Assembly (NCBI GenBank): GCA_017643395.1
Contig: JAEPNP010000002.1
Span: 412,290-476,289 of the forward strand
DNA length: 64,000 bases
Direction of reading: 5' to 3'
Source of the DNA: Rhodothermales bacterium
GTDB taxonomy: Bacteria; Bacteroidota; Rhodothermia; Rhodothermales; UBA10348
Part shown: in pieces, positions 1 through 11,073 of the stretch
How positions within the stretch are numbered: the first letter of the stretch is position 1
How the letters are laid out: every line of letters starts with the position of its first letter
Notes under the pieces: generated by a model
Databases searched by the model: none
The model's input: only the letters and a program-made list of their open reading frames with translations
Told to the model about the DNA's origin: nothing
Position numbers and translations under genes: made by a program

Positions 1-1
1 G

Positions 2-385
2 GGCGGCAGCTCCTACCGCGCCCTCGGCCCGCCTCCTGGCGCGCGTGGCTGGCTCATCCACGTCGATGACCCGACAGAGGGCGGCACCCACGCCACCTCC
101 GTCATGCTGAGCCAGGCGGGGCTCTCGACCTCGGGCAACCTGGAGCGTACACACATCATGGACCCGCGCACCGGGCAACCGGCGACGGGCTGCGAACAGA
201 CCACCGTGATCGCGCCGGACGCCATGGATGCCGATATCCTGTCCACGGCGCTCTGTGTGTTGGGGCCGGACGCGGGCGAGCAGATGCTGGGTGGGCTGTC
301 CACAATTCGGGCCTGGCTGATCTACGCGGGCACCGAGCACTCGGAGGTCCGTACCATTCGCTGGACTTCACCATCAGGATCATGA
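2..385 (+). CDS. apbE: FAD:protein FMN transferase (ApbE family), 3' part only
   Basis: About 127 C-terminal residues of an ApbE-type flavin transferase, open at the left window edge in frame 2. ApbE attaches FMN from FAD to Thr/Ser of target proteins such as Rnf/Nqr subunits. The diagnostic HxxDPxTG motif is seen as HIMDPRTGQPA, and a metal-binding stretch DAMDADILSTAL follows at the usual distance. The N-terminal half and any lipoprotein signal lie outside the window. The stop overlaps the ATG of the next gene (ATGA at 382-385), so the two are translationally coupled. The family call is good; the target protein cannot be told from this fragment. Confidence 0.85.
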   Translation, partial: GGSSYRALGPPPGARGWLIHVDDPTEGGTHATSVMLSQAGLSTSGNLERTHIMDPRTGQPATGCEQTTVIAPDAMDADILSTALCVLGPDAGEQMLGGLSTIRAWLIYAGTEHSEVRTIRWTSPSGS

Positions 386-1641
386 ACAGACGCACCTTCA
401 TAAAGACGGGCACGCTTGCGGCCGCCGCCGGCCCAGTGTCCTGGGCTGAGAGCGCTGCGAGTCCGGCCATCTGGACCCGGCGTGCCTCAGCACTTGCCCC
501 ATCGGACACCGTGCGTCTGGGCATTTTGGGTGCCGGCTCACGCGGCAAGGACCTGATGCGACATTTCTTGCGCAGCCCCGGCGTCGAATTCGGGGGCATC
601 TGTGACGTGTACGAGCCGCGCTTTGCAGAAGCGCGGCAGATCACCGAGCAGAACACTCCGGTCTTCGAAGATTTCCGGGGCCTGGTGGAGTCGGACGTGG
701 ATGCGATTGTCGTGGCCACTCCACTGGGGCTGCACGCCGAGCATATGGTGGCAGCGGTTCGAGGCGGAAAGCACGTCTTCGGGGAGAAGTCTCTGGCCCT
801 GACCCAGCCCGGCTGTGATCAGATTCGCAATGCCGTGCAGGACAGCGACCGCCTCTTTCAGGTCGGGCACCAGTACCGGTACGCGGGTTGGTATCAGGAA
901 GCGGTGCGGCGCATTCGAGAAGGCGAAATCGGACGTGTCACACATATCCACGCGTTCTGGCATCGCAACTACAACTGGCGGCGTCACGTGCCGGAGCCGG
1001 GGCTGGAGCGCCTCATCAACTGGCGCCTGTACCGCGAGTGGTCAGGCGGGCTGCTCGCCGAACTCGGCTCCCACCACATCGAAACCGCCAACTGGATCTT
1101 TGACGCACTCCCGGTTCGGGCGATGGGCTCCGGCGCGATCACGTTCTATCAGGACGGGCGGGAGACCTACGACAATGTGCAGGTCATCTACGATTATCCC
1201 GAAGGCCGCAAGCTGTTCTTCAGCTCGGTGATCGGGAATCGACTCAACGGCTTCCAGATTCGGGTATTTGGCACGACCGGGACCATTCTTCTGACGCTAC
1301 AGGACGGCGAGATCTACCACGAGCAGGCCACGGAAAACTCGGCGATTCCCGAGGAGCTGTTGAACGATCCGCGCTACACCTCCCCCACTCTCGCGACCGA
1401 CGGCGACATGCCCTACCGGGGCACAGGGCACCCGATCGAGGTGCCTGAATCGATGCAGGGGGATCCGACCACGCTCGCGACAGCCGCGTTCGTGGAGGCC
1501 ATTCGCAGCGGGAAGCGTCCGGAGGCCGACATCCATGTGGGCTGGGGCTCCGGGAATGCGGTGGCAGCTGGCAATCGCGCCATGCAGACCGGGATGCCGG
1601 TCGTGATGGAATCCGCGGAGGTGATGGGCGGCGGCCGGTAA
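382..1641 (+). CDS. Gfo/Idh/MocA-family oxidoreductase with Tat signal
   Basis: 419 aa NAD(P)-dependent oxidoreductase of the Gfo/Idh/MocA superfamily, which oxidises or reduces sugars and sugar derivatives. The N-terminus NRRTFIKTGTLAAAAGP is a twin-arginine signal, so the protein is probably exported folded with its cofactor. The Rossmann fold starts near residue 50 with the GxGxxG-type motif GILGAGSRG. The sequence GEKSLAL contains the family's EK(P/S) lysine, and a C-terminal GFO_IDH_MocA_C-like region carries GSHHIETANWIFDALP. It overlaps apbE by 4 bp. The substrate is unknown; secreted family members in Bacteroidota often act on sugars, but nothing here fixes the reaction. Confidence 0.87.
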   Translation: MNRRTFIKTGTLAAAAGPVSWAESAASPAIWTRRASALAPSDTVRLGILGAGSRGKDLMRHFLRSPGVEFGGICDVYEPRFAEARQITEQNTPVFEDFRGLVESDVDAIVVATPLGLHAEHMVAAVRGGKHVFGEKSLALTQPGCDQIRNAVQDSDRLFQVGHQYRYAGWYQEAVRRIREGEIGRVTHIHAFWHRNYNWRRHVPEPGLERLINWRLYREWSGGLLAELGSHHIETANWIFDALPVRAMGSGAITFYQDGRETYDNVQVIYDYPEGRKLFFSSVIGNRLNGFQIRVFGTTGTILLTLQDGEIYHEQATENSAIPEELLNDPRYTSPTLATDGDMPYRGTGHPIEVPESMQGDPTTLATAAFVEAIRSGKRPEADIHVGWGSGNAVAAGNRAMQTGMPVVMESAEVMGGGR

Positions 1642-1664
1642 TTCCGGGGGCCTGTGGCCGCTCG

Positions 1665-3079
1665 CTACACCAGGACCCGCTCCACCAGCGCATAGGTCAG
1701 CGCCGTGATGAGCACGATGAACCCAAGGTTCAGCCAGATGCCCGCGCGGGCCATCTGAGGCACGCTCACCTTGCCGCTGCCGAACACGATCGCGTTCGGC
1801 GGCGTCGCAACAGGCAGCATGAATGCGCAGCTGGCGGCGAGCACGGCGGGCACGGCCAGCAGCAGCGGGCTTTGCCCGATGCCGATGGCCATGGCCGCCA
1901 GGACCGGCAGCATGGTGGCCGTCGTCGCGGCGTTGCTGGTCAATTCCGTCAGGAATATGACCAGCGCGACGAGCAGGGCAAGAATCAGGATCTGCGGCAA
2001 CGCCCCGACGGCCGCCAGCGTCTGGCCGATTCCCTCACTCAGTCCGGTTCGGGTAAACGCGCCGGCCAGACTCAAACCGCCGCCAAACAGAATCAGGGCA
2101 CCCCACGGAAGGCCTTTCGCCGTATTCCAGTCCAACAACGCACCTCCTTCGCCGCGAGGAATCAGGAACAGCGCAAGGCCGCCCGTCATCGCGATCCCGG
2201 CATCGGACAATCCCGGAATCACGCTGCTGAGCAGGGGCCGTGTGATCCAGAGCAGCGCCGTGCCTGCAAACACCATCGCCACGCGTCGCTCCCCCCTGGT
2301 CATGGCCTCCATGCCGGCCAGCTCGTCGGCCACGGTGCGTGCCGCCTCCTCCTGCCCGCCCCTGGGGACCCGGACGGCAACGCGGGTGAGCACGAAGTAG
2401 GTCAGAGGGAGCCCCAGGAGCACCACCGGCAGTCCGACACCCAGCCAGTTCACAAACGAGATGGCGATGCCGTACTCCTGCTCCAGGAAACCCACCATGA
2501 GCGCGTTCGGCGGCGTTCCGACCAGCGTGCCCATACCGCCGATGTTGCAGCCATAGGCAAGCCCCAGGAGCAGCGCAAGGCCCAGTTTGCCCGAGTCGTC
2601 ATCGGCCACCTGGGCCACTGACAGCGCCACAGGCAGCATCATCAGACTGGTGGCCGTGTTGCTGACCCACATGCTCAGTGCGGCCGCCGCCACCATAAAC
2701 CCGCCGACCAGGGCACGGCCGCCCGTACCTGATCGCTGGATGATGTTGAGCGCAATCCGCCGATGCAGCCCCGAGCGCTCCATGGCGAGCGCGATCAGGA
2801 ATCCTCCCAGGAACAGGAAAATGATCGGATCCGCATAGGGTGCGGCCGTTTCCCGAATGGTGCCCGCGCCAATCAGCGGAAAGACCACCAGGGGCACCAG
2901 CGAGGTCGCCGGGATCGGAATGCTCTCCCCGATCCACCACGTGGCCATGAGCAGCGCAGCGCCGGCCGTCCACCACGCTGCGGCAGGAAGACCCTCCGGA
3001 GCCGGCCATAGCAGGAAGCCCAGGAAAAACAGCGGCCCCAACCAGAGGGCTACACGGCCACGTTGTCCGAGCACCTCCA

Positions 3080-3080
<1 letters not shown>
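1665..3080 (-). CDS. SLC13/DASS-family Na+-coupled anion (dicarboxylate) symporter
   Basis: 471 aa polytopic membrane protein of the divalent anion:Na+ symporter family, which imports dicarboxylates, citrate or similar anions. Two inverted-repeat sodium/substrate motifs are visible: WVSNTATSLMMLP around residue 160 and LTSNAATTATMLP near residue 390, as in VcINDY. Around 11-12 hydrophobic segments span the protein, and the length is typical. Its ATG shares one base with the stop of the SSS symporter upstream, so the two transporters form a unit with the DUF4212 protein. Substrate assignment beyond anion is inference. Confidence 0.85.
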
Positions 3081-4896
<1,816 letters not shown>

Positions 4897-4900
<4 letters not shown>

Positions 4901-5163
4901 GCCGCGGCCTCCTCACGATGCCGCTTGTCGAGGCGGTTCATGGCGAGGGCGTAGACCAGAATGAGCACCACGAACGTCATGATGCTGCCCTGCTGCGCGA
5001 ACCAGAAGCCCAGCGGGTAGCCCCCCAGACTCCACTGATTCAGGTAGTCGGCAAAGAGCACGCCGGCTCCCAGGCCAACTGCGGCCCAGATGAGGAGCAG
5101 CACGCTCATGATGCGCAGGTTCTGCTTCCAGTAACGGTCGGTTCTTTCTGTTGACGCAGGCAT
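4897..5163 (-). CDS. DUF4212 small subunit of sodium:solute symporter
   Basis: 88 aa two-TM protein with the DUF4212 pattern: YWKQNLRIM, then a first TM, then LGFWFAQQGSI, then a second TM ending in a basic tail. This family is found as the small partner of VC_2705-type SSS symporters, and the large subunit starts within its stop codon. The ATG at 5163 was chosen because the reading frame upstream loses the family pattern and would run into the divergent CDSH-type gene. The 58-bp gap to that gene's start at 5222 must hold both promoters. Confidence 0.88.
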
Positions 5164-5221
5164 GGGGCGACTATCTTGGCGCCCCGAAGAAACCTGCCAC
5201 CACCCGGACCACGCAACCTTC

Positions 5222-5875
5222 ATGGCTGACAAACCGCACGCCTTTCGCGGAGACGACATCGACATCTTCTGGGACGGCCGACTCTGCATCCACGTGGAGG
5301 AATGCGTGCGCGCCCGCGGGGACCTGTTTGAAGCGGGGCGAAAGCCATGGGCCAAACCGGAATCGGCCGAGTCCCTGGAAGAGGTGACTTCAGTCTGCCA
5401 GCGCTGTCCGACCGGCGCGTTGACCTACCAGCGCAAGGACGGCGGCCCGGCCGAAACGGCTCCGGCCGTCAATACGGTCGTGGTATCGCACGACGGTCCG
5501 CTGTATCTGTCGGGCGATCTGAAGATTGATGGCGCGGCGGACAACATGGAGGGGGTCGCGTTTCGAGCTGCGCTGTGTCGCTGCGGCGCCTCGTCTCGCA
5601 AACCTTTTTGCGACGGCAGCCACGAGAAGGCCGGGTTTCGCGATTCGGGTGCGGTGGGCAATCCAGACCCCGGCAACTCCGAGCAGGGCGGCGCGCTGGC
5701 CATCGACCGGGCCGAGAACGGTCCACTGCTCGTCAACGGCAATTTCCGCATCGTAACCGGCCACGGCCGTGTGGCATGGTCCGGCACCAAAGCTGCACTG
5801 TGTCGCTGCGGGCAGTCCTCCAACAAGCCGTTCTGCGACGGCACCCACCGGAGGGCCGGGTTCGAGGCGGAGTAG
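5222..5875 (+). CDS. Fer4_19 plus double CDGSH iron-sulfur protein
   Basis: 217 aa small cytoplasmic Fe-S protein. The N-terminal part has the divergent 4Fe-4S mono-cluster pattern (HVEECVRARGDLF, then VCQRCPTGALTY). Two CDGSH-type domains follow, CRCGASSRKPFCDGSH and CRCGQSSNKPFCDGTH, each with the Cys3-His set that binds a redox-active 2Fe-2S cluster. The ATG at 5222 (MADKPHAF) is preferred over an upstream in-frame ATG at 5162 because the added residues match nothing in the family and overlap the divergent gene's start. The physiological role of bacterial members is poorly known; electron transfer or redox sensing is inferred. Confidence 0.85.
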   Translation: MADKPHAFRGDDIDIFWDGRLCIHVEECVRARGDLFEAGRKPWAKPESAESLEEVTSVCQRCPTGALTYQRKDGGPAETAPAVNTVVVSHDGPLYLSGDLKIDGAADNMEGVAFRAALCRCGASSRKPFCDGSHEKAGFRDSGAVGNPDPGNSEQGGALAIDRAENGPLLVNGNFRIVTGHGRVAWSGTKAALCRCGQSSNKPFCDGTHRRAGFEAE

Positions 5876-5889
5876 CTGCGCCGGACGCG

Positions 5890-7476
5890 CTAACGCACCA
5901 CCGTGAACGGCCGGGCCCGCGCCGTGCTTCCTTCCAGCCGGGCGTAATACGTACCTGCTGCCAGCCTCGAGACGGATATGGTGGCGCTATTTGACCCCGG
6001 CCGCAGGGTGACCGGGTGCAGACCGACACGGGCGCCCCGCACATCGTAGATCGCCAGGCGCCCGGCCAACAGTCGATCCGATTGCGTCTCGATCGTTACG
6101 TGACTGGTAGCGGGCGATGGGAAAAGCGCCTCGATCCGCACTGCGCCTGGCAATTCCGGGCCGCGAGCCGCGCTCACGCTGGAACCCAGAAAGCCCAGGC
6201 GGTCGAACACGCCTCCCAACACCTCCGGCCACGCGGGCAGTTCAAACCAGCCGGCCAGCACGGTCGCATAGACTTCCCGGAAGTCGACCGAGTAGCGGAG
6301 GTCGCCATTGTCGTCCAGGTTCGTGAAGTCAGGCGCCGTCCCGTGAAAGCCGCCTTCCAGGTTCGATCCAAAAATGAACTGGGGCGCAACCGTGGCATGG
6401 TCTGTTCCACGAGATCCGTTCTCGCGCATGGTCCGGCCAAACTCCGAGAACGTCATCACAAGGACGTCCTCGTCCAGGCCACCCGCCTCCAGATCCGTCA
6501 GGAAAGCCTCGACGCCGCCGGCCAGCTGAGCCAGCAGGACGTGATGGTCGTTTTCCTGCTCGCTGTGCGTGTCGAAACCGTCCAGGCTGACATGGTAGAT
6601 GCGGGTACCCAGGCCGCCCCGGATCATGCGGGCCACCGCAGCCAACTGTTCCGAGAACTCACCGTCCGGATAGTTCGCCCGGTTTGGCGTGCCGTCCAGC
6701 GCTGCGGCGACAGCCTCCGAATACCGGAATGACGAGTTGGCTACCTCCCGCATAAATGCCATTTCCAGGCCGTAGGGCGTGGCGGGCACAGCCAGCGGGT
6801 CGAAAGTCGGCCCACCGTCACCCAGATCCTGTACGGCCCCGCTCACGGTCATGCCCAGGTTGGCATCACGCCCCCTGAACATCATCGAGGCACCGCCCAG
6901 TTGCACTCCCACCGGAGAGCTCGGGAGATTGCCGATGTACTCCGGGTGCAGGGATTCCAGCGCGCGCCCTCCCCATCCGGTACGGTCGTACACGTCGGAG
7001 TTCGACGCCGATACCCAGATGTCGGTCGACCTGAAATGGCTCAAATCCGGCTGTGGATAGCCCACACCCTGGATAACCGCCATGTTGCCGTCGGCGAACC
7101 GCGTACTGAGCGGAGCCAGTGCCGGGTGGAAACCAAGGTCTGCGCTCACCGGAATCACATCGGCTTCCCGCAGCCCGAGCCGGGGCCGTTGCCGGTGGTA
7201 CTCGTCCTCCCGGAACGGCACGATCGTATTCAGCCCATCATTGCCGCCGGCAAGCTGGATCAGCACCAGCGTGCGCCCGGCGGCCTGGCCGGCAAGTGCG
7301 TTGAGCAGGGAGTTCTGCCCCATCGCCCGCATGGGCAAGCCGCCATGCAGCATGACACCGGCTGAGGCGAGCCCGAGCCCGGAAAGAAACTGCCTGCGGG
7401 TCCACGATTCGTGGTCCGCAGTGTGCGCCGCACCATCCTCAAGCCGCGCACCATGTCGATTGTCGTTGCGACACAT
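5890..7476 (-). CDS. DUF1501 secreted protein with T9SS sorting domain
   Basis: 528 aa exported protein of the DUF1501 family (sulfatase/alkaline-phosphatase-like fold). A Tat-type signal SWTRRQFLSGLGLASAG lies near residues 23-40. The conserved core includes LVLIQLAGGNDGLNTIVP, SLDGFDTHSEQ and MTFSEFGRTMREN. The last 80 or so residues form a T9SS type A sorting domain (LFPSPATSHVTIET to the end), so the mature protein is probably surface-attached or released. The ATG at 7476 is 2 bp from the DUF1800 stop. DUF1501 and DUF1800 genes are paired in many Bacteroidota and Planctomycetota; their biochemical role is not established. Confidence 0.86.
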   Translation of the reverse strand: MCRNDNRHGARLEDGAAHTADHESWTRRQFLSGLGLASAGVMLHGGLPMRAMGQNSLLNALAGQAAGRTLVLIQLAGGNDGLNTIVPFREDEYHRQRPRLGLREADVIPVSADLGFHPALAPLSTRFADGNMAVIQGVGYPQPDLSHFRSTDIWVSASNSDVYDRTGWGGRALESLHPEYIGNLPSSPVGVQLGGASMMFRGRDANLGMTVSGAVQDLGDGGPTFDPLAVPATPYGLEMAFMREVANSSFRYSEAVAAALDGTPNRANYPDGEFSEQLAAVARMIRGGLGTRIYHVSLDGFDTHSEQENDHHVLLAQLAGGVEAFLTDLEAGGLDEDVLVMTFSEFGRTMRENGSRGTDHATVAPQFIFGSNLEGGFHGTAPDFTNLDDNGDLRYSVDFREVYATVLAGWFELPAWPEVLGGVFDRLGFLGSSVSAARGPELPGAVRIEALFPSPATSHVTIETQSDRLLAGRLAIYDVRGARVGLHPVTLRPGSNSATISVSRLAAGTYYARLEGSTARARPFTVVR

Positions 7477-7478
7477 GA

Positions 7479-9143
7479 TCAGGTGAGCTGGTATTCGGGC
7501 TGACGCACGAGATTGTAGAGGAAGTACCGGATGAGCTGCGGCGCCTCCTGACGCTGCAATACCCACTCGTACCAGGGGAATCCGGTCAGAAAACGTCGCG
7601 CCACGACCTGCCGATATTCCGGCCAGTCCAGCACCTCCTGAGGGATCGGGTTGTTCACCAGATCACCCGCGAACTGCGGATTGCCGCCGTCCGTGATGTG
7701 CGCCTGCTCCAGTGGAACCGGCATCACATGTTCGGCGATGGCGACGGCTAGCTTGAAAGGCGCTGCAGCGTCATTCGGGTCGTGTAGCGCCGTCGCGAAA
7801 GCGCGGACCGCATCGTCCGTCATCTCCTGGTTGTGGTAGATAAACCACCCCCCGAAATCCCAGCGAAGCGGCAGGGTGTTCGTATTGATCCAGTCCCGGT
7901 ATCCCGGCCAGCCGGCCACGTTGGGGGGAAACAGGATCCACTGATTCAGCTCGGCGGGCCCCCAGTAGAGTCCCAGGCGCAGGTCCTCATCCAGCGGAAT
8001 GCCCAACTCCGTCACCATGCCGACCATCAGCTGCACCGGCATCTTGATCTGCGCCCCGCGCAAGGCCTCATCCTGCAACTGTGACGAGGTCAGCAGCTGA
8101 CGGATGACCGGCTCCAGCTCGAAATCGGACTGCACCATGGTGTCCGCGAGCTCCGCAATCACGCCCGGGTCCGGCACCTCGTGTACAAACTCCCGATACA
8201 GCTTTGCGCAGATGAATTCGGCAATCTGCGGGCCGCGGGTCTCGAACACGATGTCGACCACCTGGTCGTAGTCAAACTCCCCCGTTCGCCCCAGGAATGT
8301 CTTTTCGCCTGTGTCGTGGAGGAAGCGGTTGAAATAGACATCCAAACGGTGCCAGTCTACCGTCCAGCCCGTTAGGGCGCGGGCTATCTGGGCGATGTCC
8401 TCTTCGGTGTAGTTGACGTTTCCGGCACTGTCCCGGGGGCCCATCGTGAAGAGCTCCAGCAGCTCGCGGGCGTAGTTCTCGTTCGGCGCGGCTTTCTCGT
8501 TGAGGTAGCCGTCCAGGTAGTAGAGCATCGCCGGCTGCAGCCCCATCGTGCGGACAAAATCACGGAAGTTGCCGAGTGCGTGGGTCTCGAGGGTCTTCCA
8601 ATAGCGCCAGGCGAACGCGGAAATGAAGTAGCTGTCGAAGCTGGTCACGAAATGGTCGTGCCAGAACACGGTGAGGCGCTCCAGCAGGCCGCCCTGAACC
8701 TGCGATTCGGTGATGTTGCCGGCCAATTCCAGCCACCAGGCTTCATTCAGGGAGAAAAACTCCTCGAACGCCGCCTCGGAGGCGTACTGATGGGGCGGCT
8801 GGGTGTTGGCCCAATCGGGCTCCTCCATCCCGGTCGATGCGACTGCCTCATCTACGAGCCTCGATGCCGCTTCCACCCCCGTGAGCCCCACAAGAGGGGC
8901 GATGGCGTCCGGCGCTGCGCCGAAGCCCGCTCGTCGCAGCAAGTGACGGGCACCGGCCTTATCGAGTACTTGCGTGGCCTGCGAGAGCGAGGCGCCCTTG
9001 CGCGCAGCCGGTGCCACCGGAGTCGCGGAGGGTGGAGCAGCCGGCCGAGCCGGTCTGGGCACTTTCCGTTCGAGCGCGGCAACCTGATCCCGCCAATGTC
9101 CCAGCGACTTTGCGGTCGGTGATCTGGTTTGCGCAGCCCTCAC
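7479..9143 (-). CDS. DUF1800 domain protein
   Basis: 554 aa member of DUF1800, a large family always seen next to DUF1501. Typical blocks are HLLRRAGFGAAPDAI near residue 70, ERLTVFWHDHFVTS, NENYARELLELFTMGP, IARALTGWTVD and FPPNVAGWPGYRDWIN. No clear signal peptide is seen; the first 60 residues are Pro/Ala-rich and of low complexity. Its ATG overlaps the stop of the cysteate-synthase-like gene (9140-9143), which places three unrelated-looking proteins in one operon. Function unknown. Confidence 0.86.
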   Translation of the reverse strand: MRAAQTRSPTAKSLGHWRDQVAALERKVPRPARPAAPPSATPVAPAARKGASLSQATQVLDKAGARHLLRRAGFGAAPDAIAPLVGLTGVEAASRLVDEAVASTGMEEPDWANTQPPHQYASEAAFEEFFSLNEAWWLELAGNITESQVQGGLLERLTVFWHDHFVTSFDSYFISAFAWRYWKTLETHALGNFRDFVRTMGLQPAMLYYLDGYLNEKAAPNENYARELLELFTMGPRDSAGNVNYTEEDIAQIARALTGWTVDWHRLDVYFNRFLHDTGEKTFLGRTGEFDYDQVVDIVFETRGPQIAEFICAKLYREFVHEVPDPGVIAELADTMVQSDFELEPVIRQLLTSSQLQDEALRGAQIKMPVQLMVGMVTELGIPLDEDLRLGLYWGPAELNQWILFPPNVAGWPGYRDWINTNTLPLRWDFGGWFIYHNQEMTDDAVRAFATALHDPNDAAAPFKLAVAIAEHVMPVPLEQAHITDGGNPQFAGDLVNNPIPQEVLDWPEYRQVVARRFLTGFPWYEWVLQRQEAPQLIRYFLYNLVRQPEYQLT

Positions 9144-10390
9144 GCCTCGCCCCGCACCACAGCGAATCCGGCCTCGACGGCTTTCGCCTTCGTCGTGATG
9201 GTCATCGGCTGCACCTGGCGCAGGGCTACCTCCCGCTTCAGCCGCTCCTGACCACCGCCGGAGACGTTGAGCAGAATCACTTCGTCCGAGGCGACGCGCT
9301 TGTCCGCAATGGCTTGTCGGAGGGCCGCCAACGCTACCGCGGCGGGAGACAGCACGTCGATGCCCTCAAGGCGCTCGAACATATCGGAGGCCTCCTGGGC
9401 TTCCATGGTGGACACCGAGTACGTATTGCCGTCACTGACCGTCAACACGTCGTGCAATCCTCCGATCACGTCGTACGCCGGCGTGCGGTTGACCAGGTAG
9501 TCCGAAAACACCTGCACGTCGCCATCGGGCATGTCCTCCGGAATGAACGAGCGGCGTCCGGCCTGCCAGGCATGGTGGATCGGCGCAAACGCCGAATTCT
9601 GGGCGATGTGGATGGCGGGCAGGTCTCCGGGCACGAGCCCTGCGTTCTTGATGCGCAGATTCATCTCGTGCACTCCGATCGGCCCCGGGCCACCGCCTAC
9701 GCCCTGGAAGTAGTGATGCGGCAGCCTGCCGGCCTTTTCAATCATCTCAAGCATCAGGGTGGCAATGCCGTCGCGGCGGGCCACGTTGTGCACGCCGCCC
9801 TCGCGACGCCAGCCGCCCTCCTCCATGATGGCGCCGGTAACGTCGATGGCATCGTTGTAGTGCCCATCGGCCACACCAATCAGACGAATGCTGTCCGTGG
9901 GGTGGTCCTCCGGAACCCAGATGCGCTTCAGATGCTGCTCGGCAACGACCAGCAGGATCGGATAGTCAGCGAGCCCCCCGAAATGGGCGAAGGCCCGGGC
10001 GGTGTTGCCGGCAGACGCGCAGATCAGGCCTGGAATATTGTGGTCCTTCAGGCGCTGCAGGGTTGGAACGGCCTCCAGGTCCTTGAATGTGGTCGTGGGG
10101 CAGGCACCTCCCCGCTCCGGCCAGTAACCGTGAAAGGTGATCCAGAGGTTGGTAAGGCCCAGCGCTTCTGCCAATCCCTCACTCTGATACGCGACCGTTC
10201 CGGCGGACAGTTCGGACGCCCGGGACGCCGGGAGCCACTTGCCCCATTTCCAGATGCCGGACTCGACGTCGGTCCGAGGAGTGCTCGAGGCATACTCGGC
10301 ACGCAGAAGAGCCCGGTGATGGTAACGGTTTGTATACCGGTCGGTCAGCCGGGCGTCGGTGGCCAGGCAGCGAAGGGCGTATTCAGCCAT
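9140..10390 (-). CDS. Cysteate synthase-like PLP enzyme (threonine synthase fold)
   Basis: 416 aa fold-type II PLP enzyme. The PLP lysine is K103 in TTTFKDLEAVPT, and the substrate loop ASAGNTARAFAH follows at about residues 125-136. The C-terminal glycine-rich phosphate site is LNVSGGGQERL. Several blocks match cysteate synthase of methanogens (O-phosphoserine + sulfite to cysteate) rather than ordinary threonine synthase: FHGYWPERGG, EGGVHNVARRDG, LPHHYFQGVGGG and IAQNSAFAPIHHAW. This comparison is from memory of the family. In bacteria of this group cysteate is the precursor of sulfonolipids (capnine-type), as known from Salinibacter and Bacteroidota. No acyltransferase partner is nearby. 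A threonine synthase with altered specificity is the alternative. Confidence 0.72.
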   Translation of the reverse strand: MAEYALRCLATDARLTDRYTNRYHHRALLRAEYASSTPRTDVESGIWKWGKWLPASRASELSAGTVAYQSEGLAEALGLTNLWITFHGYWPERGGACPTTTFKDLEAVPTLQRLKDHNIPGLICASAGNTARAFAHFGGLADYPILLVVAEQHLKRIWVPEDHPTDSIRLIGVADGHYNDAIDVTGAIMEEGGWRREGGVHNVARRDGIATLMLEMIEKAGRLPHHYFQGVGGGPGPIGVHEMNLRIKNAGLVPGDLPAIHIAQNSAFAPIHHAWQAGRRSFIPEDMPDGDVQVFSDYLVNRTPAYDVIGGLHDVLTVSDGNTYSVSTMEAQEASDMFERLEGIDVLSPAAVALAALRQAIADKRVASDEVILLNVSGGGQERLKREVALRQVQPMTITTKAKAVEAGFAVVRGEA

Positions 10391-10508
10391 AGGGAGGGTT
10401 TGCTGGAAGAGCGCGCTATACGCGCCAGGGACCCGGGTGTGCCGTTCTTGTCCGCGGCCTCCCTGTCGGATACTTTGCGGACTCCCTCAATCTCTCGGAG
10501 GTGCCGAC
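10391..10508. promoter_or_regulatory. Divergent intergenic promoter region
   Basis: 118 bp separating the start of the cysteate-synthase-like operon (minus strand) from the 4-TM gene (plus strand). Both transcripts must start here. I see no clear operator; the right end carries the plus-strand ribosome binding site CGGAGGT at about 10496-10502. Confidence 0.4.
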
Positions 10509-11069
10509 ATGGTATCCCTTACCGCCCTCTGGCTGCCGATCCTGGTGGCTACCGTGCTGGTCTTTCTGGCTTCCTGGATCATGCACACCGTGCTGCCGCT
10601 GCACCACAACGATTTCGACAAGCTCCCCAACGAGGAGTCCTTCCTTGCCGACTCCCGCGCCGCGGGCTGGAGGCCCGGACAGTATGCGTTCCCCCGTCCC
10701 GACGACCCGAAGGACTGGATGAACGAGGAATTCCAGGCCAAAGCCAACCAAGGGCCCATGGGCATCGTATTCGTAGGCCCCGGCATGGACGGCATGGGCA
10801 AGCAGCTGGGCCAGCACTTCGCCTACTGCCTCTTCATTTCGGTGTTTGCGGCCTACATCGGTGCCGAGACGCTGGCTGCCGGCACGGAATACATGCAGGT
10901 GTTTCAGGTCACCGGGGCCGTGGCCTTCGCGGCATACGGACTGGCCCACGTCTCGCACGCCATCTGGTGGATGCACTCATGGAGCTCCACCGGCAAATAC
11001 CTGCTGGACGCTCTGGTGTACGGACTGCTGACGGCCGGGGCATTCGGCTGGCTCTGGCCGGGCGCCTGA
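10509..11069 (+). CDS. Four-TM membrane protein of unknown function
   Basis: 186 aa integral membrane protein. The first hydrophobic segment covers residues 3-28 (LTALWLPILVATVLVFLASW). A soluble stretch of about 65 residues follows, rich in Pro and Asp and with FDKLPNEESFLAD, and then three more hydrophobic segments. A GxG-rich turn (FVGPGMDGMGKQLGQHF) lies between them. The ATG at 10509 has a good ribosome binding site (CGGAGGT) 6-7 bp upstream, and an in-frame extension further upstream is not hydrophobic or otherwise protein-like. I do not recognise a named family. It is 4 bp from the AlkD-like gene and probably cotranscribed with it. Confidence 0.75.
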   Translation: MVSLTALWLPILVATVLVFLASWIMHTVLPLHHNDFDKLPNEESFLADSRAAGWRPGQYAFPRPDDPKDWMNEEFQAKANQGPMGIVFVGPGMDGMGKQLGQHFAYCLFISVFAAYIGAETLAAGTEYMQVFQVTGAVAFAAYGLAHVSHAIWWMHSWSSTGKYLLDALVYGLLTAGAFGWLWPGA

Positions 11070-11073
11070 ACGC

